A DNA stretch of 64,000 nt, from NCBI GenBank assembly GCA_016788565.1, contig JAEUSP010000019.1, positions 62,001 to 126,000 of the forward strand, given 5' to 3'. Of this stretch, positions 1 through 7,327 are shown one piece after another. Both the position numbers and the translations under genes were made by a program. Source of the stretch: Chlorobiota bacterium. GTDB lineage: Bacteria > Bacteroidota > Ignavibacteria > OLB7. Under the pieces are notes generated by a model. It saw only the letters and a list, made by a program, of their open reading frames with translations, did not search any database and was not told the origin of the DNA. Positions within the stretch are counted from its first letter, which is position 1; the number at the start of each line of letters is the position of its first letter.

Positions 1-112
1 TTTATCTGCGTTGCTCCGAGAAGTTTTAGTTCCTATTTCAGAGCTAGTGGGAGAGAGTACATCTGAAGATGTGCTTAATAAGGTTTTTGGTTCTTTTTGC
101 ATTGGGAAGTAA
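1..112 (+). CDS. mnmE: tRNA modification GTPase MnmE, C-terminal end (partial)
   Basis: The reading frame begins at base 2 and runs to a TAA at 110-112, giving the last 36 residues of a protein cut by the window edge. The tail ends in FGSFCIGK, the conserved C-terminus of MnmE (TrmE), where the cysteine is essential for function. MnmE is a G-protein that works with MnmG to install the carboxymethylaminomethyl group on wobble uridine 34 of certain tRNAs. The next gene, 30 bp downstream on the same strand, is mnmG, which supports the call and suggests the two are co-transcribed. Only the tail is visible, so the GTPase domain cannot be assessed. Confidence 0.93.
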   Translation, partial: LSALLREVLVPISELVGESTSEDVLNKVFGSFCIGK

Positions 113-127
113 GTTCCACGTGAAACC
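112..127. promoter_or_regulatory. parS-like ParB binding site (imperfect)
   Basis: The 16-mer AGTTCCACGTGAAACC matches the broadly conserved parS consensus TGTTNCACGTGAAACA at 14 of 16 positions and keeps the CACGTG core with GAAAC. It begins on the last base of the mnmE stop codon. A second, fully palindromic copy lies just after mnmG at 1982-1997. ParB binding and the role in origin segregation are inferred from the known consensus. Confidence 0.7.
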
Positions 128-142
128 TCAAAAGGCAGCGAT

Positions 143-1969
143 ATGAGTAACTATTATGATGTCATCGTGATTGGCGGTGGACATGCAGGAATTGAAGCAG
201 CATCCGCAGCAGCAAGAATCGGTTGTTCTACCTGCCTGATTACAATGACCATTTCTGCAATTGGGCGATTATCATGTAACCCTGCTATTGGAGGCATGGC
301 TAAAGGGCAGATTGTTCGTGAAATAGATGCTTTAGGGGGGGAGATGGGGAGACTTGCAGACCTATCCGGAATTCATTTTAAGATGCTGGGAAAATCAAAG
401 GGGCCAGCGATGTGGTCGCCACGTTCCCAGAATGATAAAGACCTCTATCCATTTTTTGCTCAGAAGCGACTTCAAGAGATTGCAAACCTAATTCTTATAG
501 AGGGAATTGTTGATGATGTCGGTTTGCAAAACGGTGCTGTTTCTTCAGTCCTGTTGCAAAACGGGCGGCGCATTGAGTGTAAGTCGGTTGTTATTTGTTC
601 TGGCACTTTTCTATCAAGTCGCCTTCATATTGGTGAGCAATCAAAAATTGGAGGGCGGATTGATGAACCCTCGGCTGAGTCTTTAAGTGAAACCCTACGT
701 CAATATGGAATCGCTACCGGAAGATTAAAAACAGGCACTCCTCCGAGAATTCGTAAGGATAGTATTGATTGGAACTCTTGCACTCCTGATGTTGGAGATG
801 CTAATCCATCCCCCTTTTCTCGCGAAACAGAGGCTGTTACTAATCAAATTCAATGCTATCTAACAACAACGACTAAAGACACCCACCAAATTCTTGAATC
901 AGGGTTTGACCGTTCCCCCATGTTCACAGGCCGGATAACAGGTGCGGGACCGCGATACTGTCCATCAATCGAAGATAAGGTCTATCGTTTTTCAGATAAA
1001 AATGGGCATCAAATCTTTCTTGAGCCTGAAGGTCTTTCAACTGATTCTGTCTATGTTAATGGATTCTCCACCTCTCTTCCTGAGGGCATACAAGAGGATG
1101 CTTTACACACAATTCCCGGTCTAGAGAAATCTCAAATCCTGAGATATGGTTATGCCGTAGAGTATGACTATTTCCCATCCTATCAACTTCAACACTCTCT
1201 TGAAAGCAAGGCTGTTAAAGGGTTGTTTTTCGCCGGGCAAGTTAATGGAACATCCGGGTATGAAGAGGCTGCTGCACAAGGGTTAATAGCTGGCATGAAT
1301 GCAGCACTTGGCATCCAAGGTAAACCTCCAATTGTGTTAGACCGCTCGCAAGCCTATATCGGGGTGTTGATAGATGACTTAGTAAGCCTTACTATCAACG
1401 AGCCATATCGCATGTTTACTTCACGTGCCGAATATCGTTTGCTGTTGCGCCAGGATAATGCAGATATACGATTGACTCATATTGGCTATGAAGCTGGGTT
1501 AGTTGATAGAGAAACAGATAATGCCGTTCAAGCGTTGACAGAGTCAATCGAAACAGCACAATATCTGTTGAAAAACTATCGAATTAAAGAACAAGGTTCC
1601 AATGACCAAGCTGTTTCTCTGTGGCAATTACTCAAGCGTCCAGAAAGTTCGGTACAAACCATTCTTCATCACCTCTCTACTGACTCTCTATTAAGCAGAT
1701 TACTAACAAATGAAAGGCTGATTGAGCAGATAGAAATTGCTGCTCGCTATGATGGATATATTCAGCGTCAATTACAGGAGGTTGAACGATTAAAAGCTAT
1801 CGAAGAAAGCCAATTACCATCAACGATTAATTATAACTCCATCGTTGGTTTATCATCCGAAGGTCGAGAAAAGTTGACACGAGTCAGCCCACGGTCATTA
1901 GGTCAAGCATCAAGGATTAGCGGTGTTTCACGGTCGGATATAGCTATACTTTCAATGTATGTTCGATAG
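143..1969 (+). CDS. mnmG: tRNA uridine-5-carboxymethylaminomethyl modification enzyme MnmG
   Basis: This 608-residue protein is the FAD-dependent partner of MnmE. Together they form the 5-carboxymethylaminomethyl group on uridine 34 of tRNAs in the cytoplasm. The N-terminus has the FAD dinucleotide-binding motif GGGHAG (residues 11-16), followed by the family blocks SCNPAIGG, PRSQNDK, IGGRIDEPSAE and TGRLKTGTPPRI. The C-terminal helical region includes TSRAEYRLLLRQDNAD. The length is close to the usual 610-630 residues. The ATG at 143 puts the glycine-rich motif at the expected distance from the start. The gene follows mnmE by 30 bp and is bracketed by two parS-like sites. It is AT-richer than most of the window. 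Confidence 0.97.
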   Translation: MSNYYDVIVIGGGHAGIEAASAAARIGCSTCLITMTISAIGRLSCNPAIGGMAKGQIVREIDALGGEMGRLADLSGIHFKMLGKSKGPAMWSPRSQNDKDLYPFFAQKRLQEIANLILIEGIVDDVGLQNGAVSSVLLQNGRRIECKSVVICSGTFLSSRLHIGEQSKIGGRIDEPSAESLSETLRQYGIATGRLKTGTPPRIRKDSIDWNSCTPDVGDANPSPFSRETEAVTNQIQCYLTTTTKDTHQILESGFDRSPMFTGRITGAGPRYCPSIEDKVYRFSDKNGHQIFLEPEGLSTDSVYVNGFSTSLPEGIQEDALHTIPGLEKSQILRYGYAVEYDYFPSYQLQHSLESKAVKGLFFAGQVNGTSGYEEAAAQGLIAGMNAALGIQGKPPIVLDRSQAYIGVLIDDLVSLTINEPYRMFTSRAEYRLLLRQDNADIRLTHIGYEAGLVDRETDNAVQALTESIETAQYLLKNYRIKEQGSNDQAVSLWQLLKRPESSVQTILHHLSTDSLLSRLLTNERLIEQIEIAARYDGYIQRQLQEVERLKAIEESQLPSTINYNSIVGLSSEGREKLTRVSPRSLGQASRISGVSRSDIAILSMYVR

Positions 1970-1981
1970 GGAACGTTTTGA

Positions 1982-1997
1982 AGTTTCACGTGAAACT
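1982..1997. promoter_or_regulatory. parS ParB binding site (perfect palindrome)
   Basis: AGTTTCACGTGAAACT is a perfect 16-bp palindrome. It contains the 14-bp parS core GTTTCACGTGAAAC and differs from the consensus only at the two outermost bases. It lies 12 bp after the mnmG stop codon. With the copy at 112-127 it brackets mnmG, 1.87 kb apart. Scanning every CACGTG in the window found no third copy with the flanking GTTNC/GAAAC arms. Confidence 0.82.
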
Positions 1998-2167
1998 ATC
2001 AACCAAAAGCATGAAAAATGATAAAAAAACAACAATGATGCTGTTGAAGTGGCTCAAGTGATGCTGAAATCCATTTAATTTTTATAGAGGGTAGAGTAAC
2101 TACAAACTATCTTCAGTATAGAGTTGTTGTGCTACTCACGTACTTGGTTACTTAAAAGACTACTACC

Positions 2168-2587
2168 ATGATCGGCTTCATCGAACAATCCAAAAATCTT
2201 TCCGCTGCCCGCAATTCAACACGAATGGAGCTTTACAAAAGACTAAGCCAAGCACGTAGTTTCATTGAAGAGAATATAGACCAGCCCATTACTCTGTCGC
2301 AAGTCGCAGGTGTAGCTTGCTTATCTACTCATCATTTTTTACGGCTGTTTAAGCAAGTTTTTGAGGAGACACCGCACCAGTACCTAACCCGTAAACGCAT
2401 TGAGCGGGCAAAAGACCTGTTGTTAACTACACCTACATCTGTGAGTGATATCTGTCAATCCGTAGGTTTTAAAAGCCCAGGGTCTTTCAGCTGGCTTTTT
2501 CGACGGTGCGTAGGCTATTCTCCTGAGGGATTCAGAGCTATAAATAGTCAAAAGCAATCTATAACTACGGTGTCTACTGTTCGCTGA
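2168..2587 (+). CDS. AraC/XylS-family DNA-binding regulator (DNA-binding domain only)
   Basis: A 139-residue protein consisting almost entirely of a double helix-turn-helix AraC domain. The first HTH includes ITLSQVAGVACLSTHHFLRL. The linker helix carries YLTRKRIERAKDLL. The second HTH includes SVSDICQSVGFKSPGSFSWL and the typical ending RRCVGYSPEGFR. No ligand-binding domain is present; about 25 N-terminal residues precede the first HTH. Such stand-alone AraC domains act as transcription activators, but the target here is unknown. The next plus-strand gene set is the VOC cluster 460 bp downstream, a plausible but unproven target. The start is the first ATG of the frame. Confidence 0.88.
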   Translation: MIGFIEQSKNLSAARNSTRMELYKRLSQARSFIEENIDQPITLSQVAGVACLSTHHFLRLFKQVFEETPHQYLTRKRIERAKDLLLTTPTSVSDICQSVGFKSPGSFSWLFRRCVGYSPEGFRAINSQKQSITTVSTVR

Positions 2588-2616
2588 GGTAAGGCAATCG
2601 CACTGTAAATAGATGG

Positions 2617-2642
2617 CCAAAAAAACTAAAAAAGCAATTTTC
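2617..2642 (+). repeat. Direct repeat, copy 1 (A-rich, about 26 bp)
   Basis: An A-rich stretch starting CCAAAAA and ending AAAAAGCAATTTTC recurs almost unchanged at 2853-2877. The two differ only in the lengths of the two A-runs. The copies are 236 bp apart, on the same strand, and bracket a hairpin-rich region. Confidence 0.75.
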
Positions 2643-2665
2643 GATAGGAACTTTTAGAACAAAAC

Positions 2666-2689
2666 CCCGTTTGGCAAAGTGAAAACGGG
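2666..2689 (+). ncRNA. Hairpin in a possible structured RNA between the AraC gene and the VOC cluster
   Basis: CCCGTTT (2666-2672) pairs with AAACGGG (2683-2689) across a 10-base loop. Downstream, GTGCA and TGCAC around 2728-2748 can form a second short hairpin, and the strong terminator at 2752-2790 follows. The order hairpin, hairpin, terminator between two direct repeats would fit a small RNA or a leader element. No known RNA family is recognised. Confidence 0.35.
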
Positions 2690-2751
2690 TTGATGTATAC
2701 CGTTAACTGTATCAGTCATCATCATGGGTGCAGACTGACTGATGCACGTTG

Positions 2752-2790
2752 ATGCGCAAAGAGAGCACAATCTCTTTGCGCATTTTTTTT
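2752..2790 (+). terminator. Strong rho-independent terminator
   Basis: ATGCGCAAAGAGA (2752-2764) pairs perfectly with TCTCTTTGCGCAT (2771-2783) across the loop GCACAA, and a T-run follows. The 13-bp stem with its U-tract is the clearest terminator in the window. It lies 165 bp after the AraC stop codon, so it ends either a long AraC 3' UTR or a separate small transcript. Confidence 0.88.
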
Positions 2791-2852
2791 GCTTGGCGAT
2801 AAAATCGTTCGATTCTTTCTTCAGGCTACTAAAAAAGGACATCATTTGATAA

Positions 2853-2877
2853 CCAAAAACTAAAAAAAGCAATTTTC
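2853..2877 (+). repeat. Direct repeat, copy 2 (A-rich, about 25 bp)
   Basis: Near-identical to 2617-2642, starting CCAAAAA and ending GCAATTTTC. It lies just upstream of the candidate promoter element at 2905-2912. Confidence 0.75.
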
Positions 2878-2904
2878 AAGAAGTCGTTTATGGAAATTCA
2901 TTCA

Positions 2905-2912
2905 TACATTTG
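2905..2912 (+). promoter_or_regulatory. Candidate -7 promoter element for the VOC cluster
   Basis: TACATTTG matches the Bacteroidota -7 consensus TAnnTTTG exactly. It lies 137 bp before the first VOC gene and downstream of the strong terminator, as expected for the start of a new transcription unit. No convincing -33 TTTG is seen at the usual spacing. The leader between it and 3049 holds no gene. Confidence 0.4.
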
Positions 2913-3048
2913 CATGGTGTTCTTATGAAGACTTTTGATGAATGGATAAATCATCCAGTGCGGTGGTACTCTGAAATGGGTTCCGAATAGACAACAGTGC
3001 CAGATCATGGCAACCTCAATAAAAACTCACTAACAGGAGAGAAAGCTA

Positions 3049-3417
3049 ATGCCACGTGTCGTTCACTTTGAGATTGCTGCCGACAACACAGAACGCGCAG
3101 CGAAATTCTACGCAGACGTTTTTGGGTGGAACATCAACAAATGGGATGGCCCACAGGAGTACTGGTTGGTTTCTACTGGTGCGCGCGAAGCACTTGGGAT
3201 TGATGGAGGGATCATGAAGAAGATGGACAACCTTCCTGGCGTTATTAACACCGTAGATGTGGAATCAGTAGATGAATATGTGGAAAAAATTACTGCTGCC
3301 GGAGGAGGAGTTGTGGTGCCCAAAATGGCAATTCCGACCATCGGATACTTTGCGTACTGCCGTGATACCGAAGGCAATGTCTTTGGCATCATGGAAGGCG
3401 ATCCCAATGCGCAGTAG
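3049..3417 (+). CDS. VOC (glyoxalase/bleomycin-resistance fold) protein 1
   Basis: A 122-residue protein built as one vicinal-oxygen-chelate domain. It opens with VVHFEIAADN and ERAAKFYADVFGW, the paired beta-strand and helix typical of the family. It ends with GYFAYCRDTEGNVFGIMEGD, whose RDTEGN turn and closing glutamate are common in the YciF/PA-type glyoxalase-like group. His6 and Glu8 near the N-terminus and the C-terminal Glu are candidate metal ligands. A clear ribosome binding site (AGGAGAG) precedes the ATG. It is the first of five VOC genes in a row on the same strand. The substrate is unknown; no glyoxalase I activity is claimed. Confidence 0.88.
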   Translation: MPRVVHFEIAADNTERAAKFYADVFGWNINKWDGPQEYWLVSTGAREALGIDGGIMKKMDNLPGVINTVDVESVDEYVEKITAAGGGVVVPKMAIPTIGYFAYCRDTEGNVFGIMEGDPNAQ

Positions 3418-3471
3418 CTCTGAGCGGCTATTGAGCGAGATGCTAAATCATCAAACAGATTAGGAGAAGCC

Positions 3472-3834
3472 ATGCAACATGCCATTACTTGGTTTGAGAT
3501 ACCGGTACAAAACATAAACCGTGCTGCCGATTTCTATGGAACAATCCTTGATGCGGAATTGAATCGAGGGGAAATGGGGGGGTACGAAATGGCTTTTTTC
3601 CCAACAACAGGCGTTGGTGGAGCTTTGGTACAGGGGCGAGGGTATATCCCTACGGAAAACGGAGTGATCACCTACCTCTATGTTGGTGATGATGTAAGCA
3701 CCGTACTCTCACGGGTTGAGGATGCGGGTGGAGATATTCTTCAGCCCAAAACCCTTATTACTGAAGACATCGGATATATGGCCTTCATTCGCGACACGGA
3801 GGGTAATCGCATAGGATTACACGGTATCGGGTGA
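3472..3834 (+). CDS. VOC (glyoxalase-like) protein 2
   Basis: A 120-residue single VOC domain. It starts ITWFEIPVQN, then NRAADFYGTILDAEL, and closes with GYMAFIRDTEGNRIGLHGIG. It has the same layout as the preceding gene, including the RDTEGN turn, so the two are probably paralogues from a local duplication. GGAGAAGCC upstream gives a plausible ribosome binding site. It lies 54 bp after VOC protein 1. The substrate is not recognised; a role in small-molecule binding, isomerisation or detoxification is possible only by family analogy. Confidence 0.88.
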   Translation: MQHAITWFEIPVQNINRAADFYGTILDAELNRGEMGGYEMAFFPTTGVGGALVQGRGYIPTENGVITYLYVGDDVSTVLSRVEDAGGDILQPKTLITEDIGYMAFIRDTEGNRIGLHGIG

Positions 3835-3869
3835 GGCAGTATATCATCACAATCAAGAAGGAAACAATC

Positions 3870-4412
3870 ATGCACGATAGCCTGCAGGCAATGGATCTTC
3901 AGCGGATTGGCCACGAGCGGTTGGCAATCGCCGCAGCGGCGACATCCAGAGATGACTGGAACGCGATAGCTGCCAGCCTTCCCCACCGCTTTCCGTTTGA
4001 GTGGGGGGAATGCTGGCGGCAATCCACCGAATATCGGGTTTGCGATTTTGCCGCCGAAGTCGGTTTCTATACCGATGTCTTGGGGTGTAGCATCATGGTG
4101 TTAAGCGACACCTACGCAATGTTTACCAGCCCCGATAACGCTTTCAATGTTGCCTTCGTACCTGCTGTTCCGGGGGAGGAAACCCCACCCCATGCAATTG
4201 CCATCGAGTTCATGGTGAATCACATTGCGCAAACGGTTAAGAATCTGCAAGATCGTGGTGTTGTGTTCGAGGCGTTGCCAAGCCCACCAACATCACAGCC
4301 AATCCTAACAACGGCTGCTTTCCGCACCCCCAACGCAATTCAAATCCGCTTGTGGTCGGTGGTTCAACCCAAGGTAGATAACAACGTAGCCATACCAATG
4401 GAGGAGCAATAA
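3870..4412 (+). CDS. VOC-fold protein 3 with N-terminal extension
   Basis: A 180-residue protein starting at the ATG at 3870, which follows the ribosome binding site AAGGAAAC. A GTG 39 bp upstream is also in frame but overlaps the previous stop codon. About 55 residues (LQRIGHERLAIAAAATSRDD and following) precede a VOC-like half starting DFAAEVGFYTDVLGCSIMVL. The domain continues AFRTPNAIQIRLW, with a divergent closing strand. The N-terminal part is not recognised. The stop overlaps the start of the next gene by one base (TAATG), so translation of the two is probably coupled. It is more diverged than its VOC neighbours, and metal ligands are not obvious. Confidence 0.75.
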   Translation: MHDSLQAMDLQRIGHERLAIAAAATSRDDWNAIAASLPHRFPFEWGECWRQSTEYRVCDFAAEVGFYTDVLGCSIMVLSDTYAMFTSPDNAFNVAFVPAVPGEETPPHAIAIEFMVNHIAQTVKNLQDRGVVFEALPSPPTSQPILTTAAFRTPNAIQIRLWSVVQPKVDNNVAIPMEEQ

Positions 4413-4798
4413 TGCCAACAGGAGCTATTGTCTGGCACGATTTAACGGTGCCGGATGCTGAAAACATCAAGGAGTTCTACAGCCACGTTATCGGCTGGGA
4501 GACCAAGCCGCACCCAATGTGTGACGACTTCAACGCCATCATTCCCGAGACTGGCGAAACCATTGCAGGGATTTGCCATGCACGTGGTGTCAACGCCGGA
4601 ATTCCACCGCAATGGCTGATATACGTTGAGGTGGATAACGTTCTGGAAAGCATCGAGCGGTGCAAAGAACTTGGCGGCACAGTTGCCTATGGCCCGCGCT
4701 CAATCGGAACACATAACTTCTGCGTGATCCAAGACCCCGCAGGTGCTGTTGTTGGGTTAATTGAAACCGTTAAAACAACGGAAACTCTGGAAGCGTAA
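4412..4798 (+). CDS. VOC (glyoxalase-like) protein 4
   Basis: A 128-residue VOC domain beginning TGAIVWHDLTVPDAENIKEF with YSHVIGWETKPH, and ending FCVIQDPAGAVVGLIE. This resembles the group of VOC proteins with the QDPxGAxxGL closing strand. The ATG overlaps the previous stop by one base, which indicates translational coupling. His and Asp in VWHD, and the closing Glu, are candidate ligands. The function is unknown; its place between other VOC genes and a ThiS-like gene is the main clue. Confidence 0.88.
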   Translation: MPTGAIVWHDLTVPDAENIKEFYSHVIGWETKPHPMCDDFNAIIPETGETIAGICHARGVNAGIPPQWLIYVEVDNVLESIERCKELGGTVAYGPRSIGTHNFCVIQDPAGAVVGLIETVKTTETLEA

Positions 4799-4834
4799 CC
4801 CTGTTCCTTTCCCGAATCTTACAAGCAACCAGCT

Positions 4835-5107
4835 ATGGCCGTTGTCCACTTTACCAGCCATCTTTCAAAGTTTTTTCCTGGTTTACGGGAAGTGAACGTT
4901 GAGGCTGTAACCGTAGCCGAGTTGGTGCAAAGGCTTGATGAACGCCATCCAGGAATTGCTTCCTACTTGATAGAAGATCACGGCGGATTGCGCAAGCACG
5001 TCAACATCTTCGTAAATCAAAATCTGATCCGCGACCGAAAAACATTAAGCGACCCGCTTACCGACAATGCCGAGGTTCATATCCTGCAAGCCTTGTCGGG
5101 GGGGTAA
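4835..5107 (+). CDS. ThiS/MoaD-like ubiquitin-fold protein with C-terminal Gly-Gly
   Basis: A 90-residue beta-grasp protein. It has VTVAELVQRLDERHPG, then HVNIFVNQNLIRD, then DNAEVHILQALSGG, ending in a free Gly-Gly. ThiS, MoaD and related small modifiers use this dipeptide: an E1-like enzyme adenylates it and converts it to a thiocarboxylate, or joins it to targets. No thiamine or molybdopterin synthesis genes are adjacent; the neighbours are VOC proteins and a BNR propeller. A MoeB-rhodanese fusion that could activate it lies at 27638-28822. Whether it delivers sulfur, modifies proteins or serves another pathway cannot be told from sequence. Confidence 0.85.
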   Translation: MAVVHFTSHLSKFFPGLREVNVEAVTVAELVQRLDERHPGIASYLIEDHGGLRKHVNIFVNQNLIRDRKTLSDPLTDNAEVHILQALSGG

Positions 5108-5139
5108 TCGCTATCACCAACCCAAACCAAAGGGATGCC

Positions 5140-5520
5140 ATGCCACGCTGCACAGCAATCGTTCCGTTTATACCGGGGGGTAAAGATGTTCTGGCAACAG
5201 CACAGTTCTACATTCACCACCTGGGCTTTCAGCAAGGGTGGGATGATGGGGCTACACCCCCGCAAAACCTTGAACTCCACCGTGATGCAATCTCGTTCGT
5301 GCTGTATCAAACCGATAATCGCTTGCTTTCAGAATGGTCCACTTTCAGGATTGAGGTTCAGGATGTCGAGGGGTTGTACAACCACCTGAAAGCCACTGCC
5401 CCGGAAGCAATCCACCGGAATGGCGCGTTGGGAATCCGCCCCTGGGGCGCAACCGAGTTTGCGGTGCTTGATCCCACGGGCGTTTGCATCACCTTCTATG
5501 AATTCCCCAAAGCCGAATAG
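5140..5520 (+). CDS. VOC (bleomycin-resistance-like) protein 5
   Basis: A 126-residue VOC domain. It begins CTAIVPFIPGGKDVLATAQF with YIHHLGFQQGWD, has a central FRIEVQDVEGLYNHL, and closes with RPWGATEFAVLDPTGVCITF. This pattern is typical of the bleomycin/glyoxalase-like subgroup and differs from the RDTEGN type of the first two genes. It starts 33 bp after the ThiS-like gene and is followed 51 bp later by the propeller gene, all on one strand. The substrate is unknown, and actual bleomycin resistance is not implied. Confidence 0.86.
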   Translation: MPRCTAIVPFIPGGKDVLATAQFYIHHLGFQQGWDDGATPPQNLELHRDAISFVLYQTDNRLLSEWSTFRIEVQDVEGLYNHLKATAPEAIHRNGALGIRPWGATEFAVLDPTGVCITFYEFPKAE

Positions 5521-5571
5521 CTACGCGATTCAACGACCATCAATCACCAGACAAAGTACGAGGTGAACCGA

Positions 5572-6672
5572 ATGCCAAGCTCACGACTTTTTTTAGGAAC
5601 ACGAAAAGGACTGTTTACGCTGGAACGGAGCAACATAGGCTGGGAAGTCAGCCGCGAACAGTTCAAGGGCGCACCTGTCTCCTATGCTGCCGATGATTAC
5701 CGCAACGGTGCGGCGTGGGCTTGCTTAGATCATGGCCATTGGGGAACCAAACTTCACCGCTCCTTTAATGGGGGTGAACGCTGGGAAGAAATCCCAGCAC
5801 CCAAATATCCAGAAGGGGCAGAAATCACCCCCGGCACACCAGCAACGCTGCGCTACCTCTGGTCAATGGCGGTTGGCGGGGAAGATCAACCAAGCACAAT
5901 CTACTTCGGGACCGAGCCGGGCGGGTTGTTCCGCAGCGATGATTATGGCGACAGCTTCAATATCGTTGAAGGGTTGTGGAATCATCCTTCACGCCTCACG
6001 AAATGGTTCGGCGGTGGGCGCGATTATGCCGGAATCCACTCCATCATTGTTGATCCGCGCAACAGCAATCGGGTGTTGGTTGCCGTGAGTTGTGCGGGGG
6101 TGTTCCAGACAAACGATGGCGGCGAAACATGGCAACCAAAAAATAGAGGGATGCTGGCGGAATTTCTGCCAAATCCCGAAGATGAAGTCGGCCAAGACCC
6201 ACACCTGATGGTTGCTTGCCCAGCCAATCCCGACGCGCTGTGGCAGCAAAACCACTGCGGCATTTTCCGAAGCACCGATGGAGCCGAGAATTGGATGCAG
6301 GTCTCGCAGCCCGGCGGCCCAGCATACTTCGGTTTTCCGGTTGCGGTTGATGAACAGAATCCTGAAGTGGCATGGGTTGTTCCCGCCGCCAGCGATGAGG
6401 TTCGCACGGCAATTGAGGGGGCACTTCTGGTGTGCCGCACCGATGACGGCGGGCAAAGTTGGACTCAGCTTCGCCAGGGGCTTCCGCAACAGCATTGTTA
6501 CGATGTCGTCTTCCGCCACGCGCTGGATATTTCTGGCGATACGCTGGCGTTCGGCACCACAACCGGCAACCTGTTTGTTTCGGACGATCGTGGCGAATCG
6601 TGGAGCTGCATCGGCAATTATTTCCCGCCGATTTACTCGGTGCGATTCGGGCGTTTCAGCAGCAGCAACTAA
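5572..6672 (+). CDS. BNR-repeat beta-propeller (sialidase-like fold) protein
   Basis: A 366-residue protein with repeated BNR/Asp-box turns: RSFNGGERWEE, RSDDYGDSFN, QTNDGGETWQPKNRG, RSTDGAENWMQV, RTDDGGQSWTQLRQGL and VSDDRGESWSCIG. It therefore folds as a six- or seven-bladed propeller. The start is set at the ATG at 5572, with GAGGTG 8 bp upstream; a GTG three codons earlier is the alternative. No signal peptide is seen, so it is probably cytoplasmic. The catalytic residues of true sialidases are not evident. It is the last gene of the VOC/ThiS-like cluster. Confidence 0.87.
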   Translation: MPSSRLFLGTRKGLFTLERSNIGWEVSREQFKGAPVSYAADDYRNGAAWACLDHGHWGTKLHRSFNGGERWEEIPAPKYPEGAEITPGTPATLRYLWSMAVGGEDQPSTIYFGTEPGGLFRSDDYGDSFNIVEGLWNHPSRLTKWFGGGRDYAGIHSIIVDPRNSNRVLVAVSCAGVFQTNDGGETWQPKNRGMLAEFLPNPEDEVGQDPHLMVACPANPDALWQQNHCGIFRSTDGAENWMQVSQPGGPAYFGFPVAVDEQNPEVAWVVPAASDEVRTAIEGALLVCRTDDGGQSWTQLRQGLPQQHCYDVVFRHALDISGDTLAFGTTTGNLFVSDDRGESWSCIGNYFPPIYSVRFGRFSSSN

Positions 6673-6731
6673 CCACCTCACTCTCCATCTTCACACTTGA
6701 ACATCCAACATTCACACAACCAACTTAACCG

Positions 6732-7304
6732 ATGATCCGCTTATCACTGCTTGCCGTTTTGTTCACGTTGCTCACGGGTTCCACGTTGCTTGCCCAGGGT
6801 GGGGAAGGAGCGATGCCCGATGAGATGATGATGAATGCCATGCCTGGCCCCGGCCACGAACCGCTGAAGCAGATGCTTGGTGCTTGGGATCAAAAAGTGA
6901 TTGTGACGATGATGCCAGGAATGCCACCAATGGAGGGGAGCGGCACAGCCGAAAATGCAATGATCTTAGGTGGGCGGTACGTTGAGGGGAATGGAGTAAT
7001 CACGGCAATGGGAATGACCGCAAAAACCAAAATGTTCACCGGCTACGATAATCGCCGCAGCAAGTATTTCCTGTTCGCGATTGATGAGTTGGGGACCTAT
7101 GCCGTCACCGCCGAAGGGGAGTATGACGCTGCAAAACGGATGTGGACTTTCCATGGTGTTGAAGATGATGGAAAGCAGAAAATGAAATTCCGCATTACCA
7201 CCCAGATGGTCGGTGATTCGCAAATGAACAGTGAGATTGTTTTCATCATGCCCGACGGAACTGAACACCGAGCGGTCCGTGTAGAAAGTAAACGTCGGGC
7301 ATGA
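6732..7304 (+). CDS. Exported DUF1579-family protein
   Basis: A 190-residue protein with an N-terminal signal peptide (LSLLAVLFTLLTGSTLLAQG) followed by a Met-rich segment. The DUF1579 domain includes KQMLGAWDQKVIVTMMPG, GGRYVEGNG, FTGYDNRRSKYF and MWTFHGVEDDGKQKMKFRI. Family members are small calycin-like beta-barrels of unknown function. It ends 23 bp before the stop codon of a convergent gene. No co-transcribed partner is clear; it may be read from the VOC cluster (59 bp gap) or alone. Confidence 0.82.
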   Translation: MIRLSLLAVLFTLLTGSTLLAQGGEGAMPDEMMMNAMPGPGHEPLKQMLGAWDQKVIVTMMPGMPPMEGSGTAENAMILGGRYVEGNGVITAMGMTAKTKMFTGYDNRRSKYFLFAIDELGTYAVTAEGEYDAAKRMWTFHGVEDDGKQKMKFRITTQMVGDSQMNSEIVFIMPDGTEHRAVRVESKRRA

Positions 7305-7327
7305 ACTTCTCTATCTCCCGCTTCTTG

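Noticed and set aside
1998-2167. Possible replication origin after mnmG
   Set aside because: The region is AT-rich and near parS, but no DnaA boxes of the form TTATNCACA were found.
2654-2872. 72-codon minus-strand frame within the hairpin block
   Set aside because: It runs through the perfect terminator hairpin and the poly-A tracts; no start signal or family is seen.
5989-6681. 230-codon minus-strand frame opposite the BNR propeller
   Set aside because: The plus strand carries clear Asp-box repeats; the minus frame has no domain and arises from GC-rich codon structure.
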